64,000 nt of DNA. Source: SSF14 sp037045585 (lineage in GTDB: Bacteria; Actinomycetota; Acidimicrobiia; Acidimicrobiales; Microtrichaceae). The DNA is taken from NCBI GenBank assembly GCA_037045585.1, contig JBAOIR010000054.1, positions 14,555 to 78,554 on the forward strand, in the 5' to 3' direction. Below are positions 1-9,328 of this stretch, in pieces; the stretch's first letter is position 1; each line of letters begins with the position of its first letter. The notes beneath the pieces are model-generated. The model worked only from the letters and a program-made list of their open reading frames with translations, was not told the DNA's origin and ran no database searches. A program made the position numbers and the translations under genes.

Positions 1-236
1 GTCGTCTGGTAACGGCCGAGGGTCGCGTCGTAGGTGTTGGTGTAGGTGAGGCTGACCCCGTCGGTGTCGCACGAGCCGATGACCGCGGCGTCCGCTCCGA
101 GGCTCGAACCGGTGATGCCACCGAGGCTGGCGGCCGATGCTCCGATCACGCCGAACGTGCCGACGCCGGCGATGACGGCGACGGCGATTCGACGACGACG
201 GCGCGCCGAACGAGAGGTGGGGGTTGACGTTTCCAT
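1..236 (-). CDS. Secreted protein with N-terminal signal sequence, C-terminus outside window
   Basis: This gene is read from an ATG at 236 leftwards and leaves the window at base 1, so only about 78 residues are visible. The start is fixed by a good Shine-Dalgarno (AAAGGAG on the minus strand, bases 243-249) with 6 nt spacing. The protein begins with a Ser/Thr-rich stretch and five arginines, then a hydrophobic segment rich in A, V, I and G that ends in an Ala-Ser-Ala type cleavage region. That is a classical signal peptide or signal anchor, and the Arg run gives inside-positive topology. The visible mature part includes CDTDGVSLTYTNTYD. I do not recognise the family; it is an extracytoplasmic protein of unknown function. 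Confidence 0.6.
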   Translation of the reverse strand, partial: METSTPTSRSARRRRRIAVAVIAGVGTFGVIGASAASLGGITGSSLGADAAVIGSCDTDGVSLTYTNTYDATLGRYQT

Positions 237-571
237 TGTGTGCTCCTTTGAGCGGACTGAACGGGTGGGGTGGCGACCGCTTCCTTGCTCTCGCACTGCC
301 GGGCCGACGGCGGGACGCATTTCCGTACGTCGTCGACCCGACGTGACAGTGATCGGAGGCTGATGTGCCCTTCTACAGTTCATCTGCCGATTGCTCAGGC
401 CCGTTGGGCCGTAGGGCCCGGGTGCCCATTGGGTGAACTGATCGCTGCCGGTTCGATATGGCGAGGCGGCGAAAGTCCCGGCCGGTAGGTTGGAGGCCGA
501 GGTTCCGAACCGCAGGTCGGACGCGAAGCGACCGAGTCGAGCCGGTTGGCCTCGCATCGAAGGGAAGTCAC
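237..571. other. Intergenic region between divergent genes
   Basis: About 335 bp separate the start of the minus-strand secreted protein from pyruvate kinase. The stretch 397-430 is rich in GGGCC/GGCCC inverted motifs and could fold. No convincing tRNA, riboswitch or third gene was recognised. Promoters for both flanking genes must lie here, but no clear TANNNT box with leaderless spacing is visible. Confidence 0.4.
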
Positions 572-2002
572 ATGCCACGTCGCACGAAGATCATCGCCAC
601 CGTCGGCCCGGCGTCGGACGATCCGGTCGTCATCCGTCAGATGATCGAGGCGGGGGTGGACGTGTTCCGCATCGGGCTGGCGCACGGGTCGCTGTCCGAC
701 GCGGTCGAGCGTTACCGCACCATCCGTCAGATCGCGGCGGACGCCAACCGCGTCGTCGGGATCCTGGCCGACCTCCCGGGCCCGAAGGTGCGGCTCGGGC
801 AGTTCGACGAGGGCGGCGTCGCCCTCGTGCCCGGCTCGACGGTGGTGCTCCGTCCCGGCGACCCGACCTCGTCGGCGTCGAGCCTCGGCGTCGACTACAC
901 CGATCTCCTCGTCGATCTCCAACCCGGCGACAGCCTCGCCGTGGGCGACGGCACCGTCCGCCTGACCGTGTCGTCGGTCGATCGCACCTCGGCCAAGGCC
1001 GAGGTCACCTACGGCGGTCTCGTTCAGGGCCGGCCGGGGTTGCACATCCCGTCGGACCGCCTCGGCCTCGCGACTCCCACCGCCGAGGATCTGTACAAGC
1101 TCGACGCGTTCGTCGAGGAGGGCGTCGACATGATCGCCGTGTCGTTCGTGCGGTCGGCCCACGACATCCGCCGTGTCGGCACCGAGCCCTATCCGCGAGG
1201 GCCGCTCGTCATCGCAAAGATCGAGACCCGCGCCGCCGTGGAGAACCTGGAGGGCATCATCGAGGCGTCGGGGGCCGTGATGGTCGCCCGAGGTGACCTC
1301 GGCATCGAGATGGGCATCGAGGAGCTGCCCCACCTGCAGAAGAGCATCATCCGGGAGTGCATCGCGTACGGCCGTCCGGTCATCACCGCGACCCAGATGC
1401 TCGAGTCGATGATCACCGCGGCGACGCCGACCCGGGCCGAGGTGTCCGACGTGGCGAACGCGATCTTCGACGGCTCCTCGGCGGTCATGTTGAGCGCCGA
1501 ATCGGCGATCGGCGCGAGCCCGGTCAACTCGGTGGCGACGATGGCCCGCATCTGCGAACGGGCCGACGCCGAGTTCGACTACGAAGGGTGGGCTCGTCGC
1601 CTGCGTGCGCTGCGCAGCATCCACGTGTCCGACGACGAGACGCGCCTCACCGATGCGATGACGGGCGCGGGCTGGCGGGCGGCGACCGAGATGGGCGCCT
1701 CGGCCATCCTGTGCATCAGCGAGTCGGGCTTCACGGTGCGATCGATCGCCCGGTTCCGGCCGTCGATGCCGATCCTCGGGTTCAGCCCCAACCCCCGAAC
1801 CGAACGGCAGCTGACCCTGAGCTGGGGAACGACGCCGCTCATCGCTCCGGACATCTCCGAGGGCGACCTGATGAACGGTCTGGTGGTGGCGGCCCGCGAC
1901 GCCGGTCACATCCGGTCGGGCGACTACGTGGCGGTGCTCGCCGGTGCCCGGCAGAACCGCACCCGGGCCACCGACCAGCTCCGACTCGTTCGCGTTCCTT
2001 GA
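572..2002 (+). CDS. pyk: Pyruvate kinase
   Basis: Pyruvate kinase converts phosphoenolpyruvate and ADP to pyruvate and ATP, the last step of glycolysis, in the cytoplasm. The 476-residue length is normal. The N-terminus has the family's IATVGPAS, followed by PGPKVRLGQF near residue 68, the VARGDLGIEMG active-site block near 238, TATQMLESM near 272 and the PTRAEVSDVANAI block. The C-terminal allosteric domain follows. The ATG at 572 is chosen over upstream in-frame codons because GAAGGGAAG lies just before it and the protein begins exactly where family members do. Its stop overlaps the start of the next gene by 4 nt (TTGA), suggesting translational coupling. Confidence 0.95.
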   Translation: MPRRTKIIATVGPASDDPVVIRQMIEAGVDVFRIGLAHGSLSDAVERYRTIRQIAADANRVVGILADLPGPKVRLGQFDEGGVALVPGSTVVLRPGDPTSSASSLGVDYTDLLVDLQPGDSLAVGDGTVRLTVSSVDRTSAKAEVTYGGLVQGRPGLHIPSDRLGLATPTAEDLYKLDAFVEEGVDMIAVSFVRSAHDIRRVGTEPYPRGPLVIAKIETRAAVENLEGIIEASGAVMVARGDLGIEMGIEELPHLQKSIIRECIAYGRPVITATQMLESMITAATPTRAEVSDVANAIFDGSSAVMLSAESAIGASPVNSVATMARICERADAEFDYEGWARRLRALRSIHVSDDETRLTDAMTGAGWRAATEMGASAILCISESGFTVRSIARFRPSMPILGFSPNPRTERQLTLSWGTTPLIAPDISEGDLMNGLVVAARDAGHIRSGDYVAVLAGARQNRTRATDQLRLVRVP

Positions 2003-2833
2003 GCGAGTCCGTCCGCGACGTCGTCCGTCGGCCCGCGCCCGAGGCGATCACGATCGCCGGCCTGGCCGCCGACCATTTTCGGCCGGCCGGCGAGCCCGAC
2101 GGCCCACCGCTGGTGATCGTGCACGGTGCCATGGACCGCGCTGCGGGATTCCGGCGGACCGCCCGGCACCTGCCCTACCGCGACATCGTGGCCTACGACC
2201 GGCGCGGCTACGCGAGGGTCGCGTGACGTGCCGCCGGTACGCGAGTTCGCGACGCAGGTCGACGATCTTGTCGCCGTGCTGACCGAGTTGATCGCGGCGA
2301 ACGGCGAGCGTCGCCTCGTGGTGGGCCACAGCGCCGGTGGCCTGATCGCGTTGCACGCCCTTGCCCGCCCCGGCATCGAGGAACTCGCGGTCGGCGCCGT
2401 CGTCTGGGAGGCACCCCTGGCGTGGAACGACTGGTACACGTCTCGGGGGAGCGGGCTGCTCGACCTCGCCCCCGACGTTGCAGCCGAAGCCTTCATGCGG
2501 GGCGTGCTGGGTGACCGGCTGTGGGAGCGCCTCCCGGCGACGATGCAGGCCGAGCGCCGGGCCGAGGGTCGCGCCCTGCAGGCCGACATGTTCAACGCCC
2601 GCAGTCCCGAGGCCGCGGTCGACCTGTCGCTGATCACCCTGCCCGTGGTGATCGGCTATGGCACCGAGTCGAGCGAGCACCACCGGCGGTCCGCCACCGA
2701 GGCTGCGGCCGGCATCGAGTCATGCCGGCTCGTCCCGATCGAGGGCGCCGACCACGGCGTGCACCTGAGCGGGCCGACCGCGTTCGCCGCGCTGATCGAG
2801 TCGTGGCCGTCGGGTCCGGAGTCCCCGCGGTAG
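1999..2833 (+). CDS. Alpha/beta hydrolase, frameshifted
   Basis: An alpha/beta-hydrolase-fold protein of about 277 residues, likely an esterase-type enzyme of unknown substrate. The N-terminal part has the oxyanion-loop HGAMDRAAGF and YDRRGYAR; the later part has the nucleophile elbow GHSAGG and a late GADHG that should supply the catalytic His. The frame breaks near 2214-2226, where the first frame runs into TGA. Removing one G from the GGG in GCGAGGGTCG restores continuity, so a homopolymer insertion is the likely cause. The proposed start is a TTG at 1999 overlapping the pyk stop; the start is uncertain. Confidence 0.75.
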
Positions 2834-2836
2834 GTT
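2831..2836 (+). promoter_or_regulatory. Candidate -10 box (TAGGTT) for patatin gene
   Basis: TAGGTT lies 8 nt before the ATG of the patatin gene and no Shine-Dalgarno is present, as expected of a near-leaderless transcript. It overlaps the stop codon of the hydrolase gene. Confidence 0.4.
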
Positions 2837-2844
2837 CACGCCCC

Positions 2845-3943
2845 ATGGCCCGGGTCGTCCGTCCCCTCGTCCGCCGCCGCCCCAGGACCGCCGTGGTCCT
2901 CGGCGGTGGCGGCAATCTGGGTGCCATCCAGGTGGGCCAGCTCCGGGCGCTCGCCGAGCGGGATCGTTCCCGACATCGTGCTCGGCTGCTCGGTGGGGGC
3001 CTTGAACGGTGGGGCGTTCGCCGTCGACCCCTCGATGGCGGGTGTCCGTCACCTCGAGCAGATCTGGACCGAGATCCAGCACGAGCCCGAAACGCTCATG
3101 CCGGGCTCGTGGATCCCCAACCCCGTGCAGCTCCTCCGCAAGGGCTCCGCGCTCAACCCGAACGACGGCCTGAGTCGGACGATCCGGCGATTCCTCTCGG
3201 GCCGGGAGAGGTTCGACGAGCTGACGGTGCCGTTCCAGTGCGTGGCGACCGACGTCGACGCCGGGGCCGAAACGTGGTTCAGCGAGGGTCCGTTGCTCGA
3301 ACCGATCCTGGCGTCGGCCGCGCTGCCCGCGGTCTACCCGGTTGTGACAATCGGGGAGCGCCGGTTCCTCGACGGTGGGGTGCTCAACAACGTGCCGATC
3401 GCTCGTGCGATCGAACTCGGTGCCCGCAAGATCTACGTGCTCCACGTCGGTCTGCACGGCAAACCGAAGCCGGCGATCACCCGGCCGGCCGACGCCGCGC
3501 TGATCGCCTACTGGATCGCCCGCAACGGCCGGTTCTCCCGCGACCTGGCGTCGCTGCCGCGCAATGTCGAAGCGATCGTCCTGCCGCCCGGCGAGCGGCC
3601 CGAGCTGCGCTTCGACGACTTCGACCACACCGACGAGCTGATGGAGCAGGGCTACCTGAACGCCGTCGGATACCTCGACCAGCTCGAGGCCGACGATGAG
3701 GACGAAGCGATGGGCGACCGTGCCGAGCGGCTGCGCGCCGACGCCCGCCGGGTCATCGACGAGATGCGGGGCAAGGTCACCGGTCGGTGGGGCCACGGTC
3801 AGCCGACCGAGCGCGACGCCGCACTCGAGCGCGACGAGCGCGACGAGCTCGACGAGCTCGACCCAGACGATCCCGATGATCCCGACGAGCTCGACGGCGG
3901 GTCGCCCGACGACGCCGACGTGGACGTGACGCCGCTGACGTAG
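2845..3943 (+). CDS. Patatin-like phospholipase, frameshifted
   Basis: A patatin-like acyl hydrolase of about 365 residues, expected to cleave acyl esters of membrane lipids with a Ser-Asp dyad. The oxyanion motif GGGGNLGA is near residue 20. The nucleophile elbow GCSVGALNGG follows and the catalytic Asp is in FLDGGVLNN. The two halves lie in different frames; deleting one G in CGGGATCG near 2957 joins them as ERIVPDIVLGCSVG. The C-terminal 40 residues are almost only Asp, Glu, Arg and Leu, a low-complexity charged tail that may be disordered. Confidence 0.85.
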
Positions 3944-3946
3944 GGT
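3941..3946 (+). promoter_or_regulatory. Candidate -10 box (TAGGGT) for DUF3151 gene
   Basis: TAGGGT is separated from the ATG at 3953 by 6 nt, the spacing that places the transcription start on the start codon. It overlaps the TAG stop of the patatin gene. Confidence 0.5.
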
Positions 3947-3952
3947 CGCGCC

Positions 3953-4374
3953 ATGTCCGACATCAACCTCTCGCCCTCGGGTCCCCCCGAGACCGTCCTT
4001 CCGCCGGAGCCAGCGGCGCTCAGTGCGCAGCTGGCCGCCGCCGGCTCCGACCGCGACGCCGTGGCCGCTGTCGTGGTCGCGTACCCCCGCAGCAGCACGG
4101 CCTGGGCCGCACTCGGGGCGCTCGGGCGCGATCCGTCGAGCGGTACGCGGCCTACCGCGTCGGCTACCACCGTGGCCTCGACGCACTGCGGGGCAACGGA
4201 TGGCGGGGGAGCGGCTACGTCCGGTGGCGTCACGAGTCCAACCGCGGCGTACTCGCAGCGATCAACGGCCTCCTGAGCGCCGCGACCGAGATCGGCGAGC
4301 AGGACGAGATCGAGCGGCTCTCGATCTTCCTCCGCCAGCTCGACCCCGAGTGGCCGCCCGCCGACCTCGCCTGA
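3953..4374 (+). CDS. DUF3151 family protein, frameshifted
   Basis: A small actinobacterial protein of about 140 residues with no known biochemical role. The first frame begins MSDINLSPSGPPETVLPPEP and includes AYPRSSTAWAALGALGRD. After a missing base near 4130 the second frame gives the family's most conserved block, RYAAYRVGYHRGLDALR, then GNGWRGSGYVRW, HESNRGVLAAINGL and IERLSIFLRQLDPEWP. The order and content match DUF3151 as I know it. The indel is probably a lost C in a CGAT/CGACT context. Confidence 0.8.
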
Positions 4375-4483
4375 CGCTCCGGCCTCGAAACATGGCGGAG
4401 GCCAGCGCGAAACAGCGCACCTCGCTCCGCTACCTCCGCTGATCCTGCGAATGCAGCGGCGAGCGTGGGGTGAGTGATGCACC

Positions 4484-4489
4484 TACGCT
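4484..4489 (+). promoter_or_regulatory. Candidate -10 box (TACGCT) for PLP decarboxylase gene
   Basis: TACGCT lies 8 nt upstream of the ATG at 4498, and no Shine-Dalgarno is present. Confidence 0.4.
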
Positions 4490-4497
4490 GACGGCCC

Positions 4498-5729
4498 ATG
4501 GGCGACTCGACCTTCCCGATCACCGGCCGGAGCAGCGCGGACCTCCTCGCTGAACTCGCCGAGATGCGACCACGCGACATCGACTGGCGGCACGGCAAGG
4601 CGTTCAGCCTCGTGTACAACGCCGACGAGCCGGAGCTCGAGGAGCTCCTGCACACCGTCGCCAACGACTTCCTCCACGAGAACGCGCTCAATCCGTTCCG
4701 TTACGAGACGCTCCTCAAGATGGAGTCCGAGGTCATCGACGACGCGAAGTCCCTGTTCGGGGCGTCCGCCGGGTCGTTGTCCTCGGGCGGCACCGAATCG
4801 ATCTTCCTCGCCGTGTACACGGCGAGGGAGTGGGCGCTCCAGCGCGGCATCACGCACCCGACGCTCGTGTGCACCGACACGGCGCACCCCGCGTTCGCCA
4901 AGGCCTGCCACTACCTCGGCGTCGAGATGGTCCGGCTCGACCACGGCCTCGACGGTCGGGCCGTTCCGGCGTTGTACGAGGAGGCCATCGACGAACGGAC
5001 GGCGATCCTCGTCGCCTCCACCCCCTGCTACCCCTACGGCGTGATCGACCCGGTGACCGAGATCGCCGCCATCGCGGCGGAGAACGAGCTGCTCTGCCAC
5101 GTCGACGCCTGTCTCGGCGGCTGGCTGCTGCCGTGGTGGGAGCGCCTCGGCGAGCCGGTGCCACCGTGGGACTTCCGCGTCGAGGGGGTCACGTCGCTGT
5201 CCGCCGACATCCACAAGTACGGATACGTGTTCAAGGGTGTGTCGACGATCACCTATCGCGATCGGGAGCTGTACCAGCACCAGATCTTCATGTACGACTC
5301 GTGGCCCGGCGGTCTGTACGCGAAGTTCGACGGCTGCGGGCACGCGGCCCGGCCCGCCCATCGCCGGCGCATGGGCGGCGATCAACCACCTCGGTGAGGA
5401 GGGCTACCTGCGGCTGGCCACCCCGTGTGCTCGACGCGACCCGGCGCATGCAAGCCGGGATCCGTGCCATCGACGGTCTGCACATCACGAGCGATCCCGA
5501 CATGTCGGTGTTCGAGTTCGGTTCCGATCGCCACGACATGGACGCGGTCTGTGACGAGATGGACGATCGCGGCTGGAACCTCGATCGCCAGCAGGGCGGC
5601 CTGCACCTGATGCTCGCTCCCGGCCACGATCGGGTCGTCGACGCGTTCCTCGCCGATCTCGCCGAGTCGGTCGCGAGCCACGGCCCGGCCCGCGGCGGCG
5701 AGCACCTGTACGGCGGCGTCGTCGAATGA
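4498..5729 (+). CDS. PLP-dependent group II decarboxylase / sphingosine-1-phosphate lyase family, frameshifted
   Basis: A pyridoxal-phosphate enzyme of about 409 residues of the glutamate decarboxylase and sphingosine-1-phosphate lyase superfamily. Visible hallmarks are GSLSSGGTESIFLA (phosphate binding), HVDACLGGW (PLP-stacking/Asp region) and the Schiff-base lysine in SADIHKYGYV near residue 241. The set HKYG plus GTRPGPPIAGAWAA points to the S1P-lyase-like branch, but the substrate cannot be told. Two single-base insertions break the frame, one near 5335 and one in the CCCC run near 5424. The C-terminal half (ATRRMQAGIRAIDGL to HLYGGVVE) belongs to this gene. Confidence 0.85.
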
Positions 5730-5742
5730 GCGGGTCGACCCG

Positions 5743-6321
5743 GTGACGGGCGCGCCCCGTCCGACCACCATCGGCGCCGTTCTCGTCGGCGGCCAGAGCA
5801 CCCGGATGGGCGCCGACAAGGCCAGCCTCGACGTCGCCGGCACCCCCCTCGGCGCCCGCTCGGTACGCGCCCTCGAGGCCGCCGGTCTCACCGACGTCAT
5901 GCTGGTGGGCGCGACGGCTGCCCACGGGGGCCTCGGCGGCCGTGTCGTCGAGGACCTGTGGCCCGGCGAGGGCCCGGTCGGGGCGGTCTTGACCGCCCTC
6001 CACGCCGCCTTCCTCGTCGGCGCGACCCACGTGGTCTGCCTGGCGTGCGACCTGCCGGCGGTGACCGCCGACGCCGTCCGCCCGCTCCTCGACGTCGTGG
6101 AGGCCCGCCAGGCCGTCCTCGTCGCCGTCGACGGCCGGCCGGCTCCGCCCAACGGTGTGTGGCCCGTCGCCCTCCTCCCGGCGCTCGAGGACCGCTTCGG
6201 GGACGGCGCGTCGTCGTTCCGGGAGCTGCTCGACGGCGTCGACGTCCTGGAAGTCGATGGGGGCGCGGCGTTCGTCGACGCGGACGAACCCGGTGATCTC
6301 GCTCCCTTCCAGGTAGGTTGA
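5743..6321 (+). CDS. mobA: MobA-like molybdenum cofactor guanylyltransferase
   Basis: A 192-residue nucleotidyltransferase of the MobA/NTP-transferase family, which attaches GMP to molybdopterin. The N-terminal signature GAVLVGGQSTRMGADKASL holds the G-x-G/S-x-R-x-G-x-D-K nucleotide-binding motif, and CLACDLPAV supplies the metal-binding Asp. The start is a GTG 13 nt after the previous stop. The following genes are rhodanese and RNase D, and no other molybdopterin gene is nearby, so the exact substrate is inferred. Confidence 0.8.
   Translation: MTGAPRPTTIGAVLVGGQSTRMGADKASLDVAGTPLGARSVRALEAAGLTDVMLVGATAAHGGLGGRVVEDLWPGEGPVGAVLTALHAAFLVGATHVVCLACDLPAVTADAVRPLLDVVEARQAVLVAVDGRPAPPNGVWPVALLPALEDRFGDGASSFRELLDGVDVLEVDGGAAFVDADEPGDLAPFQVG
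6314..6319 (+). promoter_or_regulatory. Candidate -10 box (TAGGTT) for rhodanese gene
   Basis: TAGGTT sits 6 nt before the ATG at 6326 and overlaps the end of the MobA-like gene; no Shine-Dalgarno is present. Confidence 0.45.
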
Positions 6322-6325
6322 CGCC

Positions 6326-6652
6326 ATGACAGAACCACGTGAGATCGACGTCGAGGAGCTGGCCGAACGGCTGGCCGAGGGTGTCGTGGTCATCGATGTC
6401 CGAGAGGCCGACGAGTACGACTCCGGCCATGTCCCCGGCGCACTGTTCGTGCCGCTGAGCGAGCTGGAGCAGCGTGTCGACGAGGTCCCGTCGGGCGAGC
6501 CGGTGCTCGTGATCTGCAAGAGCGGTGGGCGCAGCATGCGCGCCTGCAACTACCTCGCGCCGCTCGGTCGCGACGTCACCAACATCGCCGGCGGCACCAT
6601 GGCGTGGATCGATTCGGGGCGCGACGTGGTGACCGGGATGGAGCGTGGCTAG
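6326..6652 (+). CDS. Rhodanese-like domain protein
   Basis: A single-domain rhodanese of 108 residues that probably transfers sulfane sulfur. The active-site loop is CKSGGRS with the catalytic Cys at residue 64. The preceding VVVIDVREADEYDSGHVPGALFVPL block and the trailing NIAGGTMAW are typical of stand-alone GlpE/YgaP-type rhodaneses. Its stop overlaps the GTG start of the RNase D gene by 8 nt, so the two are likely co-translated. Confidence 0.9.
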   Translation: MTEPREIDVEELAERLAEGVVVIDVREADEYDSGHVPGALFVPLSELEQRVDEVPSGEPVLVICKSGGRSMRACNYLAPLGRDVTNIAGGTMAWIDSGRDVVTGMERG

Positions 6653-7851
6653 CCCGGCGGCTCCACCTCCGGCCCCTCCCCACGACCTGATCACCACCGC
6701 CTCGGCACTCGCCGCGCTCGTCGAGGAGGTCCGCTCGGCCGACGCGTACAGCGATCGACACCGAGTTCCACCGCGAACGCACGTATTTCCCGCAGCTGGC
6801 GCTGATCCAGATCGAGGTCAATGACGTCATCCACCTCGTCGACCCGCTCGCCATCGATCCGACGGCGATGCGCCCCATGTTCGAGTCCGACGCCCTGGCG
6901 ATCCTGCATGCCGCTCGCCAGGACCTCGAGGTGCTCGAACACGCCACCGGCGCCCCGCCGCGCCGGGTGTTCGACACCCAGCTCGCCGCGGGGTTCCTCG
7001 GTTACTCCAGCCCCTCGTTGTCCTCGCTCCTCGAGGGCGAGCTCGGCGTCCGGGCGCCGAAGGCCGACCGCCTCACCGACTGGCTGCGCCGGCCGCTGAC
7101 CGACCGGCAGCTCGTCTATGCCGCCGCGGATGTCGCGAACCTGCGGGCGCTCCACGCCAAGCAGACCGCCGAGCTGGAGCAGCGCGGTCGGATCGGCTGG
7201 GTCGCCGAGGCGACGGCGGAGATGGTCGCGGAGCCCCGCGGCCCCCGCGATCCGTCCGAGGCGTGGCGTCGCATCAAGGAGGTGCGCCACCTCCGTGGTG
7301 CCGATCTCGCCGTGGCCCAGGAGCTGGCAGCGTGGCGCGAGCGTCGGGCCCAGGACCTCGACCTCACGCCGCGCTACGTGCTCGCCGATCTCGCGCTGGT
7401 CGGGCTCGCCGTCGCCCGCCCGACGCAATTGGACGACCTCAAGGACATCCGGGGCGTCGACCAGCGTTCGCTCCGCCATGTGGCCGACGACCTGTTCGCC
7501 ACCATTGCCGGTGCGGCGGAGAACAAGCCTCGTCGCGATGCCGGGTCGGTGGTCAGCGAGCTGCCTGCGGCGATGCGTCCGGCCGTTCCGCTCGTCACGG
7601 CATGGGTCGCCCAGCTGTCCCGGGAGCTGTCGATCGATCCGGCGATCATCGCGACGCGTTCCGACCTCGAGGCGTTCCTCCGCGACGACCCCGATGCCCG
7701 TCTGGGGACCGGTTGGCGAGCCGAGCTGGTGGGCATCCCCCTGCGCCGCCTCGTGAGCGGCGAGGTCGCCATGGCATTCGACGGTCAGCGCGGGTTGGTG
7801 ATCGAGGAGCGAAGCGGAAGAAGTGCCGAGGAACGAGGCACGCCGCCCTGA
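6645..7851 (+). CDS. rnd: Ribonuclease D (3'-5' exoribonuclease), frameshifted
   Basis: RNase D trims the 3' ends of tRNA precursors and other small RNAs. The exonuclease domain shows the DEDDy residues: Exo I in IDTEFHRERTYFPQLALIQ near residue 38, Exo II in LHAARQDLEVL near 87, and Exo III in YAAADVANLRALH near 158 with its Tyr. A helical HRDC-type region follows (about residues 200-285). The GTG at 6645 overlaps the rhodanese stop. A single-base insertion near 6752 shifts the frame just before the IDTEF motif; without it the protein is about 401 residues. The C-terminus (ERSGRSAEERGTPP) is not conserved. Confidence 0.85.
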
Positions 7852-8073
7852 CGGCGACCCGCCGGTCGCCGCGCCGGCCGCGCACTCCTCGCCGCTGAGC
7901 GATCGAGATCCATCGTGGCGGGTACCGAGAGTCGTTCGGGCATTCCCGCCCGTTGAGGCGCCCGAAATCGCCCATATCGGCGGTCGGTACCGGAATTCCG
8001 TGACCTGACCGGCGGTTGGCCGGTGGGCGTGAGAAAGTGACCACCCGCTTTGGTGCGGGCCATCATGCCGACG

Positions 8074-9315
8074 TTAGGATGGCACGTTGAGTCGTTCGTC
8101 AGTGATTGGGAGACAGCCGTGAAGAAGGGTCGTCATCGTCGATTCGAGGAAGCACGTGCGCTGAAGCGTGGTCCGGACATCGACATCGAGGGCATCCTGA
8201 ACGACGGCGCTCCGACCGCCGACGTCGAAGACGACGACGACTACGAAGAGTACGAGCCGGGCAGTTGGACCAACCCCGAGGCCGACGACTGAGCTCCTGA
8301 GGGAGCTGCGGGCGACGCCGGAACCGGTGCCGGAGGCCGAGTCCCCGATCACGGCGTCCACCACTCCTGCCGCATCGGCGGGGGTGATCACGAGCACAGC
8401 GGTCCCTCGATCGTCCTCCGGGACGGTGTCGGCGCGGGTGAGGACCCGGGCCGAGCCGAAGAACAGACCGGACTCGGCGCTCAGCCGGCGGTCCACCATG
8501 ATGTAGGGGTTCCGGTAGCGCAGGTGGCCCGACTCCAAGAAGTCGCCGCGAATCGTGAGCTGGGGCACCGCGTAGCCGCGTGACCTGACCGCCTCGAGCA
8601 GCATCACCATCACCCGGTGGTGCTCCTGGGTCGCCGCCGATGCGATCGCCCGGGCCTCGTTGGCTCCGAAGGGTTTGGCCACCCGGTCGGCCAGTTTGAT
8701 GGCCGGACCGTAGGTGTCGAGGTGGCGGCTCTTGCGCACGAGCCGCCATTCCCGGCCGTCGAGCTTGCGCGACGAGATGCCCCGCAGGCTCGGATGGGAG
8801 AGGAGTTGTTGGGCGGTGCGGCCCTGGAGCCGAACCCGCTCGATCTCGTCGGGGTCGAACCAGGCGGCGGCGTCACCGGCGGTGCGGCGGCCGGCCGAGA
8901 CGAGGCGCTTCAGCAACCACACGATGAGGCGGTTCTCCGGCACGTCGAAGTCGCGTCGCGGCGTGCCGCAGACGAACACGTCGTTCACCCCCACACCCGA
9001 GGCCCACGCGGTGATCGTCTCGCTCCACTGGATGGGGCCGCGGACGTGGCCGACGCATCGCTCGGTCTTCACCGTCGTGCGGTGCGACAGGTTGCGCATC
9101 AGTTCGGGGGTCCGTGCGAGCAGGCGGGCCGCCGGCCGGGACCGCGCCGTGGCGATGTACATGACGTCGTCCATGAGCTGCATGGGCACGCCGCAGAAGA
9201 TCGGCATGCGGGCGCGGTGGCCGATGTCGGGATCGAAGCCGTTCCAGAGGATCACCGTCGGGTGATCGGCGGGCGGTTCGTCGTCGGGCGACCTGGCCTC
9301 GTCCGGGAGGTTCAT
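8074..9315 (-). CDS. McrC/DUF2357-like protein, putative partner of AAA+ ATPase
   Basis: About 413 residues are encoded from an ATG at 9315, 13 nt after the stop of the upstream AAA+ gene, so the two are co-transcribed. The middle block GPIQWSETITAWA followed by RRDFDVPENRLIVWLLKRL resembles, from memory, the 'W..T....PENR' core of McrC/DUF2357 proteins that partner McrB-type ATPases. No clear PD-(D/E)XK nuclease triad is visible. The last 75 or so codons run antisense through the small gene at 8119-8292 and look non-coding (a valine run and low complexity). The true C-terminus is probably near 8300, with the stop lost. The family assignment is tentative. Confidence 0.5.
   Translation of the reverse strand: MNLPDEARSPDDEPPADHPTVILWNGFDPDIGHRARMPIFCGVPMQLMDDVMYIATARSRPAARLLARTPELMRNLSHRTTVKTERCVGHVRGPIQWSETITAWASGVGVNDVFVCGTPRRDFDVPENRLIVWLLKRLVSAGRRTAGDAAAWFDPDEIERVRLQGRTAQQLLSHPSLRGISSRKLDGREWRLVRKSRHLDTYGPAIKLADRVAKPFGANEARAIASAATQEHHRVMVMLLEAVRSRGYAVPQLTIRGDFLESGHLRYRNPYIMVDRRLSAESGLFFGSARVLTRADTVPEDDRGTAVLVITPADAAGVVDAVIGDSASGTGSGVARSSLRSSVVGLGVGPTARLVLFVVVVVFDVGGRSAVVQDALDVDVRTTLQRTCFLESTMTTLLHGCLPITDERLNVPS
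8075..8080 (+). promoter_or_regulatory. Candidate -10 box (TAGGAT) for small acidic protein gene
   Basis: TAGGAT predicts a transcript start near 8087, which gives a leader of about 30 nt carrying GGGAGA before the GTG at 8119. This is a leadered promoter, unlike most others in the window. Confidence 0.4.
8119..8292 (+). CDS. Small conserved basic/acidic hypothetical protein
   Basis: A 57-residue protein starting VKKGRHRRFEEARALKR and ending in a strongly acidic tail (EDDDDYEEYEPGSW). The basic, helix-prone head followed by an acidic tail resembles small conserved actinobacterial proteins of unknown role. GTG at 8119 is chosen over the ATG at 8050 because GGGAGA lies at the right distance and the upstream codons look non-coding and cover the predicted promoter. 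The minus-strand neighbour runs in antisense through the whole gene, so at least one of the two ends is suspect. Confidence 0.6.
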   Translation: MKKGRHRRFEEARALKRGPDIDIEGILNDGAPTADVEDDDDYEEYEPGSWTNPEADD

Positions 9316-9328
9316 GACGGGCCGGCGC

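Noticed and set aside
361..571. A riboswitch or structured leader before pyruvate kinase
   Set aside because: Inverted GGGCC motifs are present, but no consensus of a known riboswitch class could be matched by eye.
395..1909. A 504-codon open frame on the minus strand opposite pyruvate kinase
   Set aside because: It is an antisense shadow in GC-rich DNA: Arg/His/Gly-rich with no motif, exactly opposite a strongly conserved gene. The same applies to many other long antisense frames, such as 11476-12627, 12726-13895 and 17919-19571.
7823..8008. A 61-codon plus-strand frame after RNase D
   Set aside because: No ribosome-binding site, no conserved motif, and low-complexity composition; treated as intergenic.
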